From NCBI GenBank assembly GCA_029260235.1, contig JAJDDP010000211.1:1-64000 (forward strand): a DNA stretch of 64,000 bases. The letters run 5' to 3'. This DNA is from Phycisphaerae bacterium. Lineage in GTDB: Bacteria > Planctomycetota > Phycisphaerae > UBA1845. Under the pieces are notes generated by a model. The model had not been told where the DNA came from, did no database searches, and saw only the letters and a list, made by a program, of their open reading frames with translations. Within the stretch, counting starts at the first letter, position 1. The number at the start of each line of letters is the position of its first letter. The translations under genes were made by a program, and so were the position numbers. This document shows positions 46,695 through 54,603 of the stretch, one piece after another.

Positions 46695-47710
46695 TCCGAG
46701 AATCAATCATCTTCCTGGCATGTATGGTGATCGTGGCTGGCTGCTCGGCGCATCGCGTCGAATTGTTGGTACCACCCGACCCGCCAATCCAGTGGCCCGC
46801 GTCGCCGGATGTTTCGCGGGTGAGGTATCTTGGGCAATTGACCGGGAGCACGGACACCGACACACGCGCCGGCTCTACAAAATTTTGGCAGGAACTCATC
46901 CACGGCCCGGTCGCGCCCTCGATGATGGTTACGCCGCACGCTGTAGCCGCAGACCCTGAAGGCAGGCGCGTAGCCGTGGCTGACACCAATGGCCGCTGCG
47001 TCCACCTCTTTGACGTGGTCACGCCAAGTTATCAACGAATTGAACTGGCTAATCGGTCGGGCAAGCGGTTTGAGTGCCCCACCGGCGTAGCCTGGGTCGG
47101 CTCAGACCTCTGGGTGACCGACAGTGAATTGCATGCGGTGGCTGTTGCAGTCGGCGTTGGAGGCGGACGACTCATCGGCCTCGACGTGCTCAAGCGGCCT
47201 GCGGGCTTGGCCTATTGCCCGGCGAACCAGCTATGCTATGTCGCGGACGCCGATGCCCATACCATCTACGCGTTCGACCAGGCGGGTCAGCTGGCCTTTC
47301 AGTTCGGCAGCCATGGTGCGGATCCGGGGCAGTATAATCGACCGACGCACGTCGCCTGTGACGGGGATTCGTTGCTGGTGGCTGACTCCATGAATTTCCG
47401 GGTGCAGCGACTCGCCTTAGATGGTACACCAATAGATGCGCTGGGCCGTAAGGGGGACGCTAGCGGTGATCTCTCTTTGCCCAAGGGTGTAGCCCTCGAT
47501 GCTGAGGGTAATCGTTGGGTCGTCGATGCCCATTTTGAGAATGTGCAGGCATTCGACGATCAAGGACGGCTACTCATGGCCTTTGGGCGTGAAGGACAAG
47601 CACCGGGTGAATTCTGGTTGCCGGCTGGGGCGTGCATCGACTTGAAGCAGCGTCTCTGGGTGGCTGATACATACAATCGGCGGGTACAGGTGTTCGAGTT
47701 ATTGCCATGA
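46691..47710 (+). CDS. NHL-repeat beta-propeller lipoprotein (1)
   Basis: 339 residues, GTG start overlapping the barrel gene stop by 4 bp. Lipobox VAGC near residue 18. The mature protein is a six-bladed NHL-type propeller (repeats such as VAVADTNGRCVHLFD, LLVADSMNFRVQRLALDG, LWVADTYNRRVQVFELL). NHL lipoproteins recur in multihaem cytochrome operons of other bacteria, where they are thought to help assembly or docking; the exact job is unknown. Its stop overlaps the next cytochrome gene as ATGA. Confidence 0.85.
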   Translation: MIRESIIFLACMVIVAGCSAHRVELLVPPDPPIQWPASPDVSRVRYLGQLTGSTDTDTRAGSTKFWQELIHGPVAPSMMVTPHAVAADPEGRRVAVADTNGRCVHLFDVVTPSYQRIELANRSGKRFECPTGVAWVGSDLWVTDSELHAVAVAVGVGGGRLIGLDVLKRPAGLAYCPANQLCYVADADAHTIYAFDQAGQLAFQFGSHGADPGQYNRPTHVACDGDSLLVADSMNFRVQRLALDGTPIDALGRKGDASGDLSLPKGVALDAEGNRWVVDAHFENVQAFDDQGRLLMAFGREGQAPGEFWLPAGACIDLKQRLWVADTYNRRVQVFELLP

Positions 47711-49452
47711 GTCGATCTCAATCAACAATAGTCCTCCTGCTAGTCGCCGGGCTGGCTGGCTCTAAGGCAAACGCCCAGCGCAGCGTCGTCGGTTCGCCGC
47801 ACGATCTCAGCGTGTTCGGGCGGGCCTCTGCCCATGCGATTGAAGAAGAGCAGGTTTGCATCTTCTGCCACGCCCCGCACAACGCTACAGGGCAAGCCCC
47901 CCTGTGGAATCGCCACATGCCGCCGACGCACTACCGCATCTACGAGTCTTCCACCACCGATGCACGCATTGACCAACCCAGCGGCCCGTCCAAGATGTGT
48001 CTGAGTTGTCACGATGGCGCCCTCGCGCTCGGCTTGTTAGCAAGCCGTCCCATCGGCGACCCCGTGGTAATGAGCAGCCGCACCATTGGACCGGGGCCTG
48101 CTGACCTGACCCAGGATTTGTCCGACGACCATCCCATCGCTTTTCGATACGACCGCGCCTTGGCAAACCGCGATGGCCAATTGAAAGACCCCAACATAGT
48201 CTCCTCCAAGTTACCGCTTGGCGCTCATGACGAGGTTCACTGCACGACATGCCACGACGCCCACGACAACAGCCTCGGGGATTTCCTGCGGATCACCGAC
48301 CGCCGAAGTGCTATTTGTCTCTCCTGCCACGACATGCTGGGGTGGGACGTATCCGCCCATGCGCGTAGCCCGTTCCCAATTCGAGGCCGGCAGGTCGATC
48401 CCCGTGAGAAGCTGACCTATCACACGGTGGCTGACAATGCGTGCAGCAATTGCCACAAAATCCACTCAGCCCCAGGACGGGAACGGCTGCGCCGCTTCGT
48501 TCGTGAAGAGGACAACTGCCTGAACTGCCACAGCGGCGGCGTGGTGCTGCAAAACATCGCCAGCGAAATGCGAAAACCCTCAGCCCACCGCGTCGAGCGT
48601 TACCTTGGCAGGCACGACCCAACCGAAGACCCTCGAACCATGGGCCGCCATGTCGAGTGTGAAGATTGCCACAACCCCCACGCTGTGGCGGCCAACGCTC
48701 CGAACAGCACGCGTCGGCCCTCCAACGGCGCCGTCGATGGGAACACGCGCTTTGTGTCGGGCATCAGCGCCACCGGACGGCGGGTGAAGAACTCGCATTT
48801 TGAATATGAAATCTGCTTCAAGTGCCACGCCGACAACATCTCCAGGCCCAGGAACTCCGGCATCGCTCGCCAGGTCACTCAGACCAACACGCGGCTGGAA
48901 TTTCAGCCCACAAACCCCTCCTTTCATCCGGTGATCAACCCGCGCAACAACCGCGACGTGGTCAGCCTATTGCCGCCTTGGCGCGTCGGGTCGCAGATGC
49001 GCTGCACCGACTGCCACAACTCCGACCAAGGCCTGAGCAATTCGATCCCCAACGGGCCTTCTGGGCCACATGGCTCCATCCATGCTCCGATACTGATCGA
49101 CAACTACACCACCAAAGATTTCACCATGGAGAGCGCCCGCAACTATGCACTCTGCTACCGCTGCCATGACCGGCAGAGTATCTTAGGCGATGAAAGTTTC
49201 GAGCTGCACAACCTCCATGTGGTACAAGAGCGGGCCCCCTGCTCAGCCTGTCACGACGCCCATGGCATTAGCCGGTCGCAGGGCAGTCGAACCAACCACA
49301 GCAACCTGATCAACTTTGACCGCTCAATCGTCACCTCAGCCAGCGGCGGGCTGGGCAGCCGTGTCGAATATGTCGATACTGGCACCTACGCGGGCAACTG
49401 CACCTTGACCTGTCACAATGTGGTTCATGTGCGCTTTGGATACGGACGGTGA
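47707..49452 (+). CDS. Dodecahaem-type c cytochrome (11 CXXCH + 1 CX3CH)
   Basis: 581 residues with a signal peptide ending near KANAQ. Eleven CXXCH sites: CIFCH, CLSCH, CTTCH, CLSCH, CSNCH, CLNCH, CEDCH, CFKCH, CTDCH, CYRCH and CSACH. A further CTLTCH near the C-terminus is a CX3CH variant. Many sites are in the C-x-x-C-H-x-x-H form with an extra histidine (DAH, NPH, KIH). No membrane anchor is visible, so it is periplasmic or secreted. The number of haems and long loops leave open a filament-forming cytochrome like OmcS/OmcE. It overlaps the preceding propeller gene by 4 bp. Confidence 0.88.
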   Translation: MSRSQSTIVLLLVAGLAGSKANAQRSVVGSPHDLSVFGRASAHAIEEEQVCIFCHAPHNATGQAPLWNRHMPPTHYRIYESSTTDARIDQPSGPSKMCLSCHDGALALGLLASRPIGDPVVMSSRTIGPGPADLTQDLSDDHPIAFRYDRALANRDGQLKDPNIVSSKLPLGAHDEVHCTTCHDAHDNSLGDFLRITDRRSAICLSCHDMLGWDVSAHARSPFPIRGRQVDPREKLTYHTVADNACSNCHKIHSAPGRERLRRFVREEDNCLNCHSGGVVLQNIASEMRKPSAHRVERYLGRHDPTEDPRTMGRHVECEDCHNPHAVAANAPNSTRRPSNGAVDGNTRFVSGISATGRRVKNSHFEYEICFKCHADNISRPRNSGIARQVTQTNTRLEFQPTNPSFHPVINPRNNRDVVSLLPPWRVGSQMRCTDCHNSDQGLSNSIPNGPSGPHGSIHAPILIDNYTTKDFTMESARNYALCYRCHDRQSILGDESFELHNLHVVQERAPCSACHDAHGISRSQGSRTNHSNLINFDRSIVTSASGGLGSRVEYVDTGTYAGNCTLTCHNVVHVRFGYGR

Positions 49453-49474
49453 CTCAGATGAGGAATGCAACGCC

Positions 49475-50122
49475 ATGAAGATAATCCTGTTGGTCGTCGC
49501 TCTCCTGGGACTCAACGCGCTGACTGGTTCACCTGTCGCCGGTGACGCCAAGCCGGACGGGGAGCCGGCAGAGGCCCTTTCCGGGTATCAGAAGGGTGTA
49601 GCGGGCAGCAAGCACGATTTCAGCGATGCTGGTTGGGGCAATTCCTGCAACGCCTGTCACGTTCCGCACATTCAGGGCGTTCGCCCAAGTTCGTCGCCGC
49701 TAAACCAACCTGATCGCCAAGCTACCGTTGAGTTATTTCGCATCGAAGCCCAACGAGACGTTTTCGTCCCCGGCAGATTCACGCCCGGGCCTACCAGCCT
49801 GATTTGCATCGGCTGCCACGACGGAACGGTGGCGACTTCCACCATCGGATCATCCCATGCCCTGCTGGCTGGCGTTCGCGAAGGGTTCGCTGTTCCAGAA
49901 GGCTTTGCTTGGCGAGATCATCCCATCGGCATCCACTATCCTGCGGGCGAGCGAGAATTTCACCCGGCCTCGGTCGTGTTGGCCAAGGGCAAAGTGAAGC
50001 TGCCCGAGGGGCGCATCGAATGCGTCTCCTGCCACGATCCCCATAATCAATCAGGGGCACCCAAAATGCTGGTGATGTCTAACCGCCGAAGTCGACTATG
50101 CTTGAGTTGCCACATCAAATGA
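49475..50122 (+). CDS. Tetrahaem c-type cytochrome
   Basis: 215 residues from ATG 49475 (AGGA upstream; 22 bp after the previous stop); signal peptide cleaved near SPVAGDA. Four CXXCH sites: CNACH, CIGCH, CVSCH and CLSCH, the last three residues from the C-terminus. The motif arrangement is that of doubled-CXXCH domain proteins. It is probably a small periplasmic carrier or a conduit subunit. Its stop overlaps the next propeller lipoprotein as ATGA. Confidence 0.87.
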   Translation: MKIILLVVALLGLNALTGSPVAGDAKPDGEPAEALSGYQKGVAGSKHDFSDAGWGNSCNACHVPHIQGVRPSSSPLNQPDRQATVELFRIEAQRDVFVPGRFTPGPTSLICIGCHDGTVATSTIGSSHALLAGVREGFAVPEGFAWRDHPIGIHYPAGEREFHPASVVLAKGKVKLPEGRIECVSCHDPHNQSGAPKMLVMSNRRSRLCLSCHIK

Positions 50123-51231
50123 CCAAACCGATTATTCAACTCGGCATTGTACTCATGCTGTCAGCTTCGGGCAGCGGGCTGCTGACCGGCTGTGCCCTGA
50201 CCGGTCCAGATAGTCATGCTTGGACTGGATCCGCCTATTTCCCGGACGACCGCACAGTTCCACGCATCGTGGTTCATGGCAATTTGCTGACTCAACTGCC
50301 CCGGGCTGATTCGACCTCAGCCTTGGAACTGTTCCTTTACGGCCCACCCGATATGGTTCAATCGGCCATGCGGAACCCCCAGGGCGTTGCCATCAACGGT
50401 AGCGAACTGTTGATCTGCGACCAGGGTCGATTCGACGTGATCGCCACCAATCTGGCTACCGGGCGGAGTCGATTTTTCTGCGACCCAAGCAATCCACCTC
50501 GCTGTCCGGTTGATGTAGCCGTGGATGCACAGGGCCTTGTCTATGTGGCAGATACGACTCTTCGTAGCGTATTGATCTATGCATCCGACGGTCGATACCG
50601 CGGGGAGTTGGTGACATCAGCCGACCCGGACCGAGAATTCCGACCTGCGGCTGTGACCGTCCATGGCGATGTCGTCTTCATCGGCAATATCGGCGAACAT
50701 CGCATCGACCGCTGGTCTATCGCTAAGCAGCAGTGGTTGGCTCCATGGATCCCGCCATCAAGTGCCCCGCCGCTCTACGCGCCGAGTGGATTGTGCGTTG
50801 GCCTTGGAGGAGTCTTGTTCATCGCCGATGCGGTGCAGGGCAGCGTTCTTAGGGTGTCACCGGATGGCACATGGCTGCCGCCTATCGGCACACCAGGCCG
50901 AGCTGACGGCCAGCTAGTGAGGCCCAAACAGGTGGCTTGCACTGAATCAGGACTTCTCCTCGTCACCGACGCTGGACGACAATCCATGTTGGTTTACGAT
51001 TCGACGGGGCGCTACCTCACCGAAGTTCACGAAGGACCGGCCGATTGGCCAGGCTGGGTGCTCCCTTGCGGGATAGCTGTACTGCCCACAGATGTTAGTG
51101 CGGCTGCATGGGGAAGCTCCGGGGGAGAGCAAGTCGTGGTCACCGATTCGTTGGGCCGCGTGTCGTTGACCTCGCTGACGGCTGTGACAGCCGCCGATTT
51201 GCCCGCTCAGATACCGGAACGATCCAAATGA
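50119..51231 (+). CDS. NHL-repeat beta-propeller lipoprotein (2)
   Basis: 370 residues from ATG 50119, overlapping the tetrahaem gene by 4 bp. Signal with lipobox LTGC near residue 24. The mature part is an NHL-type propeller (AVDAQGLVYVADTTLRSVLIY, VLFIADAVQGSVLRVS, LLLVTDAGRQSMLVYD, split here into blades). It is a diverged second copy of the type encoded at 46691, again placed directly before a cytochrome gene. The repeated pairing suggests each propeller serves the cytochrome encoded after it. Confidence 0.84.
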   Translation: MTKPIIQLGIVLMLSASGSGLLTGCALTGPDSHAWTGSAYFPDDRTVPRIVVHGNLLTQLPRADSTSALELFLYGPPDMVQSAMRNPQGVAINGSELLICDQGRFDVIATNLATGRSRFFCDPSNPPRCPVDVAVDAQGLVYVADTTLRSVLIYASDGRYRGELVTSADPDREFRPAAVTVHGDVVFIGNIGEHRIDRWSIAKQQWLAPWIPPSSAPPLYAPSGLCVGLGGVLFIADAVQGSVLRVSPDGTWLPPIGTPGRADGQLVRPKQVACTESGLLLVTDAGRQSMLVYDSTGRYLTEVHEGPADWPGWVLPCGIAVLPTDVSAAAWGSSGGEQVVVTDSLGRVSLTSLTAVTAADLPAQIPERSK

Positions 51232-52178
51232 TCGAGAAACGGTTCTTTGTATCGTGTTGCCTAGTCGCCGGCATCGTCGGCTGGGCGGGTCTGCGCATGC
51301 AAGTACGCGCCGACGCGAATTCCTCCAACCAACAGCCGGCAGAAAACCCCCACTGGTCTGCGGAGGGGTGTGCCAGCTGCCACGCCGTTGGAGACGGTGA
51401 ATTCAGTACAATCCCAGTCAACGAAATTGACGGCCTCTGTTTGGGATGTCACGATGGTGTTCGGGCCTCAGAGGAGTTGCATCCGATCGGCCGTTCGTTC
51501 GACAGCCCGCAGATCACCTTGCCGAAGGACTGGCCTGCCCCCGAGGGGCGATTGGGTTGCATTACTTGCCACAACGTCCGCCAGGCTTGTCAGCCGCAAC
51601 CGGTCAGACCCGCGTTGAACTCAGTATTCTTGCGCTCTGAGCCGACCGCCAACGCCTATTGCAATCAGTGTCACACCGCAGCTGCCGACCATGGCCAGCT
51701 TAACCCACACCGCATGCTCGACGCCGACGGCCAAGTCAATAAGCAGACCTGCACGTTCTGCCACCAGAGCGAGATGCCAACAGGCCCGAGCGCACGCAGG
51801 ACGGGTGATTCGAGATTGCAAATGGATCCAATCTTGTTATGCCTGCGATGTCACCAATCACACACGGACTACTTTGAGCCAGGGCATATTGGAATCAAGC
51901 CCTCTTCTCAGATCTTGGAACGGATCTCGAAGCTAAACCAAGCGCAATCGTTGGAGCATCCAGAAGCGCACGCGGCGGTTCGATCCAAGTACGCAAGCCT
52001 ACCATTGTCGCCCGAAGGACGAGTCACCTGCTCGACGTGTCACAACCCCCACCAGCAGGGCGTGTTTCCCGAAGGAAGCGTGTTGGGTTGCGGGGCGAGG
52101 CGCCTCGATAGAGCCGATGGCGGCCTGCCCCACCGCGGGCTGGACCGGGATCTGTGCGGCGCATGCCATGCAAAATGA
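51228..52178 (+). CDS. Octahaem c-type cytochrome
   Basis: 316 residues; ATG 51228 overlaps the propeller stop as ATGA. The longer upstream frame is rejected. Signal peptide or N-terminal anchor around residues 7-24. Eight CXXCH sites: CASCH, CLGCH, CITCH, CNQCH, CTFCH, CLRCH, CSTCH, CGACH. The last site is two residues from the end. Probably periplasmic. This is the last gene of the tightly packed run starting at 44619; a 305-bp gap follows. Confidence 0.86.
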   Translation: MIEKRFFVSCCLVAGIVGWAGLRMQVRADANSSNQQPAENPHWSAEGCASCHAVGDGEFSTIPVNEIDGLCLGCHDGVRASEELHPIGRSFDSPQITLPKDWPAPEGRLGCITCHNVRQACQPQPVRPALNSVFLRSEPTANAYCNQCHTAAADHGQLNPHRMLDADGQVNKQTCTFCHQSEMPTGPSARRTGDSRLQMDPILLCLRCHQSHTDYFEPGHIGIKPSSQILERISKLNQAQSLEHPEAHAAVRSKYASLPLSPEGRVTCSTCHNPHQQGVFPEGSVLGCGARRLDRADGGLPHRGLDRDLCGACHAK

Positions 52179-52483
52179 TTTCAGCCCTCCGCAAAGTTCT
52201 CAATTCTGAATATGTGGCCACCTTTTCTGCCTCAGAAGTGGAATGGCAGCGTTGCCGCATGAGGAATCGCACCTGGATCAGCCCACTTGGCACACGAAGT
52301 GCCGGATGGGTTGATGCGTAGCAGCCTGCCGCCTTCGCTTGCAGGGTGAGTGGGATCAAGAGTTGCGCCAGGCCTGTCACGCCCAATGACTGCACCCAGG
52401 TCGAACAGCTCAGAGCTGCGGGATCGAGAGGTGCCCGTGATCGCGGGTCGCCAAGTTGGCGACCGAATGGGGGGCATGACCTA
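52179..52483. other. 305-bp non-coding gap before the FeS/NrfD module
   Basis: No convincing gene in either strand. It contains the hairpin at 52446-52464 next to the downstream ribosome-binding site. It probably carries a separate promoter for the iron-sulfur/NrfD genes, but I cannot point to promoter hexamers or a known riboswitch. Confidence 0.5.
52446..52464 (+). promoter_or_regulatory. Hairpin just upstream of the ferredoxin-like gene start
   Basis: GGTCGCC, AAGTT, GGCGACC: a perfect 7-bp GC-rich stem with a 5-nt loop, ending 19 bp before the ATG at 52484 and just before its G-rich ribosome-binding stretch. It could affect translation initiation; this is inference. Confidence 0.4.
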
Positions 52484-53416
52484 ATGGCTTTGAATCGGCG
52501 CGAGTTCATGCGAGTTGCCGGCGTTGCCGGAGCTGGAGTGGCGTTCGCAAATAACCAGAGTCACGCGAACGAATTCGCCCAGCTGCCGGGTTCGGCTGAC
52601 CAAATGATGGGCGTCCTTGTGGACATCCCCAATTGTATCGGCTGTCGCAAGTGCGAATATGCCTGTCAAGAGTCGGCTGGATTCGACGTAGCACCCCTTG
52701 AGACCTTCGAAGACAAATCGGTGTTTGCCCAGGACCGCCGTCCGACGCCGAGCAGTTACACCGTCGTAAACAGATACGGCCATCCAACGGGCGACTCCAA
52801 GCCAGCCCATGTGAAAGTCAACTGCCTGCACTGCCTTGAACCGGCGTGCGTCTCAGCCTGTTTGGTTCGGGCGCTAACCAAGGAGCCAAGCGGGCCTGTG
52901 GTGTACGACGCGGCCAAGTGCATGGGCTGTCGCTACTGTATGGTGGCATGCCCGTTCCAGATTCCAGCCTACGAATACGACAACGCCACGACACCGCAAG
53001 TCCGCAAATGCACGATGTGCTTTGGCCAGCTGACCAAGAACGGCGGCGTCCCGGCATGCGTCAAAGCCTGCCCCCAAGACTGCGTCATCTATGGCAAGCG
53101 AAACGATTTGCTGCGGCTGGCTCATGACCGGATCAGCGCACACCCCGACGTGTACATCGACCATGTGTATGGCGAGCATGAGGCGGGCGGCACGTCTTGG
53201 TTATATCTGTCAAGCATCCCCTATGAAGAACTCGGCTTCGTCAAGGCAGGCCTGACCGCCCCGCCGGCACTGACCGAGTTGATTCAACATGGGATCTTCA
53301 AGTATTGGATTCCGCCGTTAGCGCTCTATGGACTACTGGGCATCATCATGAAGCTTTCCCGCCCCGATCCTTCCGAGCAAGCCGCTCAAGCTGAATCAGG
53401 AACCGTTGAATGTTAG
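52484..53416 (+). CDS. Tat-exported 4x[4Fe-4S] ferredoxin-like subunit (HybA/HmcB/CbcT type)
   Basis: 310 residues from ATG 52484. Twin-arginine signal NRREFMRVAG at residues 4-13. Four cysteine groups for [4Fe-4S] clusters start with C-I-G-C-R-K-C-E-Y-A-C at 51-61, then CLHCLEPACVSAC, CMGCRYCMVAC and CTMCFGQLTKNG...ACVKAC. A C-terminal membrane segment (WIPPLALYGLLGIIM) near residue 280 tethers it, as in HybA and HmcB. It passes electrons between the NrfD-type membrane subunit and a periplasmic cytochrome. The next gene overlaps it by 7 bp. Confidence 0.9.
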   Translation: MALNRREFMRVAGVAGAGVAFANNQSHANEFAQLPGSADQMMGVLVDIPNCIGCRKCEYACQESAGFDVAPLETFEDKSVFAQDRRPTPSSYTVVNRYGHPTGDSKPAHVKVNCLHCLEPACVSACLVRALTKEPSGPVVYDAAKCMGCRYCMVACPFQIPAYEYDNATTPQVRKCTMCFGQLTKNGGVPACVKACPQDCVIYGKRNDLLRLAHDRISAHPDVYIDHVYGEHEAGGTSWLYLSSIPYEELGFVKAGLTAPPALTELIQHGIFKYWIPPLALYGLLGIIMKLSRPDPSEQAAQAESGTVEC

Positions 53417-54603
53417 TGCATGGACCAGCCAAACCGACCGGACACACATTGGCCACCCCCGGTGTCTTGGCGTTGCTGGCCTTGACCGTGATGGGCATGG
53501 GTGTTGCCGGCTACCGACTTGTGTTTGGACTTCAGGCGGTCACCAACCTGGATCAACAGCATCCCTGGGGTCTTTGGATCGCTATCGACGTCGGAACGGG
53601 GGTCGCACTTGCGGCTGGGGGCTTCACCACGGCGGCGTTAGTTCATGTGTTCCATCGCCAGAGGTACAGCGCCCTGATGCGGCCTGCTCTGCTGACTGCC
53701 ATGCTCGGCTATACGTTTGTAGGGATAGGCCTGATGTTCGATCTGGGGCGGTATTACAACATCTGGCACCCAATACTGCCCTCCATGTGGCAAGGTAACT
53801 CAGTGCTGTTCGAGGTGGGCTTATGTGTCATGTGCTACCTCACCGTGCTGTATATCGAATTTCTTCCGATTGTCTGTGAGCGCTTCGCCGGAGATGATCG
53901 ATACCCCAGACTCGGGCCCGTGTGTGCATGGGTGCAACGGGTGGTTCGTAAGACGATGTTCTTGCTCATCCTGGCTGGAGTGGTGCTGTCGTGTTTGCAC
54001 CAGTCATCGCTCGGCACGTTAATGGTCATCGCTCCATCCAAAGTGCATCCGTTGTGGTACACGCCGATCCTCCCGCTGCTGTTCCTCCTCTCGGCCATCG
54101 CCGTCGGTTTTCCCATGGTGATCTTCGAGTCGATCTACGCCTCTTGGTCCATGAAGAGTAAGTACGAAATGCACCTGCTCGCACCCCTGGCCAGGTTCAT
54201 TCCCGTGTTTCTGGGTGTCTACCTAGCCTTCAAGATTGGCGACATGGTCGTCCGCGAAAGCTACACACATTTCGCCGCGACATCAGTTACGGGCGCACTC
54301 TTCGCGTCGGAGATCATTCTGGGGCTGGTGGTTCCCTTAGCGCTGCTGCTGTCAGCGAGAGTTCGGAGTTCGCCGCGTTGGTTGCTCATCGCCTCGTTGA
54401 TGGTTGTTCTGGGCGTCGCCCTGAATCGCGTGAATATATTCTTGGTGAGCTACCAGCCGCCGTACGCCGTCAAGAGCTACGTCCCGTCGGTGGGCGAGTT
54501 TGTCTTGACCGTTGGGCTCATCGCTTGCTTGATGCTCGTTTACCGTGTCATCGTGACCTACCTTCCAGTGTTGAGTTCTGCTCCGAAAGCAGGGACAGCG
54601 TGA
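53410..54603 (+). CDS. NrfD/HybB-family membrane subunit
   Basis: 397 residues, about ten predicted membrane segments and no signal peptide. The family (NrfD/PsrC/HybB) binds menaquinone and couples it to the iron-sulfur subunit. Recognisable features are HPWGLWIAIDVGTGVALAAG near residue 50 (written as one block of 20) and the FPMVIFESIYASW loop near 235. The order FeS protein, NrfD protein, multihaem cytochrome matches Hmc/Tmc complexes of sulfate reducers and Cbc complexes of Geobacter. AGGA lies 8 bp before ATG 53410. Confidence 0.92.
   Translation: MLVHGPAKPTGHTLATPGVLALLALTVMGMGVAGYRLVFGLQAVTNLDQQHPWGLWIAIDVGTGVALAAGGFTTAALVHVFHRQRYSALMRPALLTAMLGYTFVGIGLMFDLGRYYNIWHPILPSMWQGNSVLFEVGLCVMCYLTVLYIEFLPIVCERFAGDDRYPRLGPVCAWVQRVVRKTMFLLILAGVVLSCLHQSSLGTLMVIAPSKVHPLWYTPILPLLFLLSAIAVGFPMVIFESIYASWSMKSKYEMHLLAPLARFIPVFLGVYLAFKIGDMVVRESYTHFAATSVTGALFASEIILGLVVPLALLLSARVRSSPRWLLIASLMVVLGVALNRVNIFLVSYQPPYAVKSYVPSVGEFVLTVGLIACLMLVYRVIVTYLPVLSSAPKAGTA

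Noticed and set aside
52024-52509. 161-codon minus-strand frame across the 305-bp gap
   Set aside because: Overlaps the octahaem cytochrome end and lacks any recognisable pattern.
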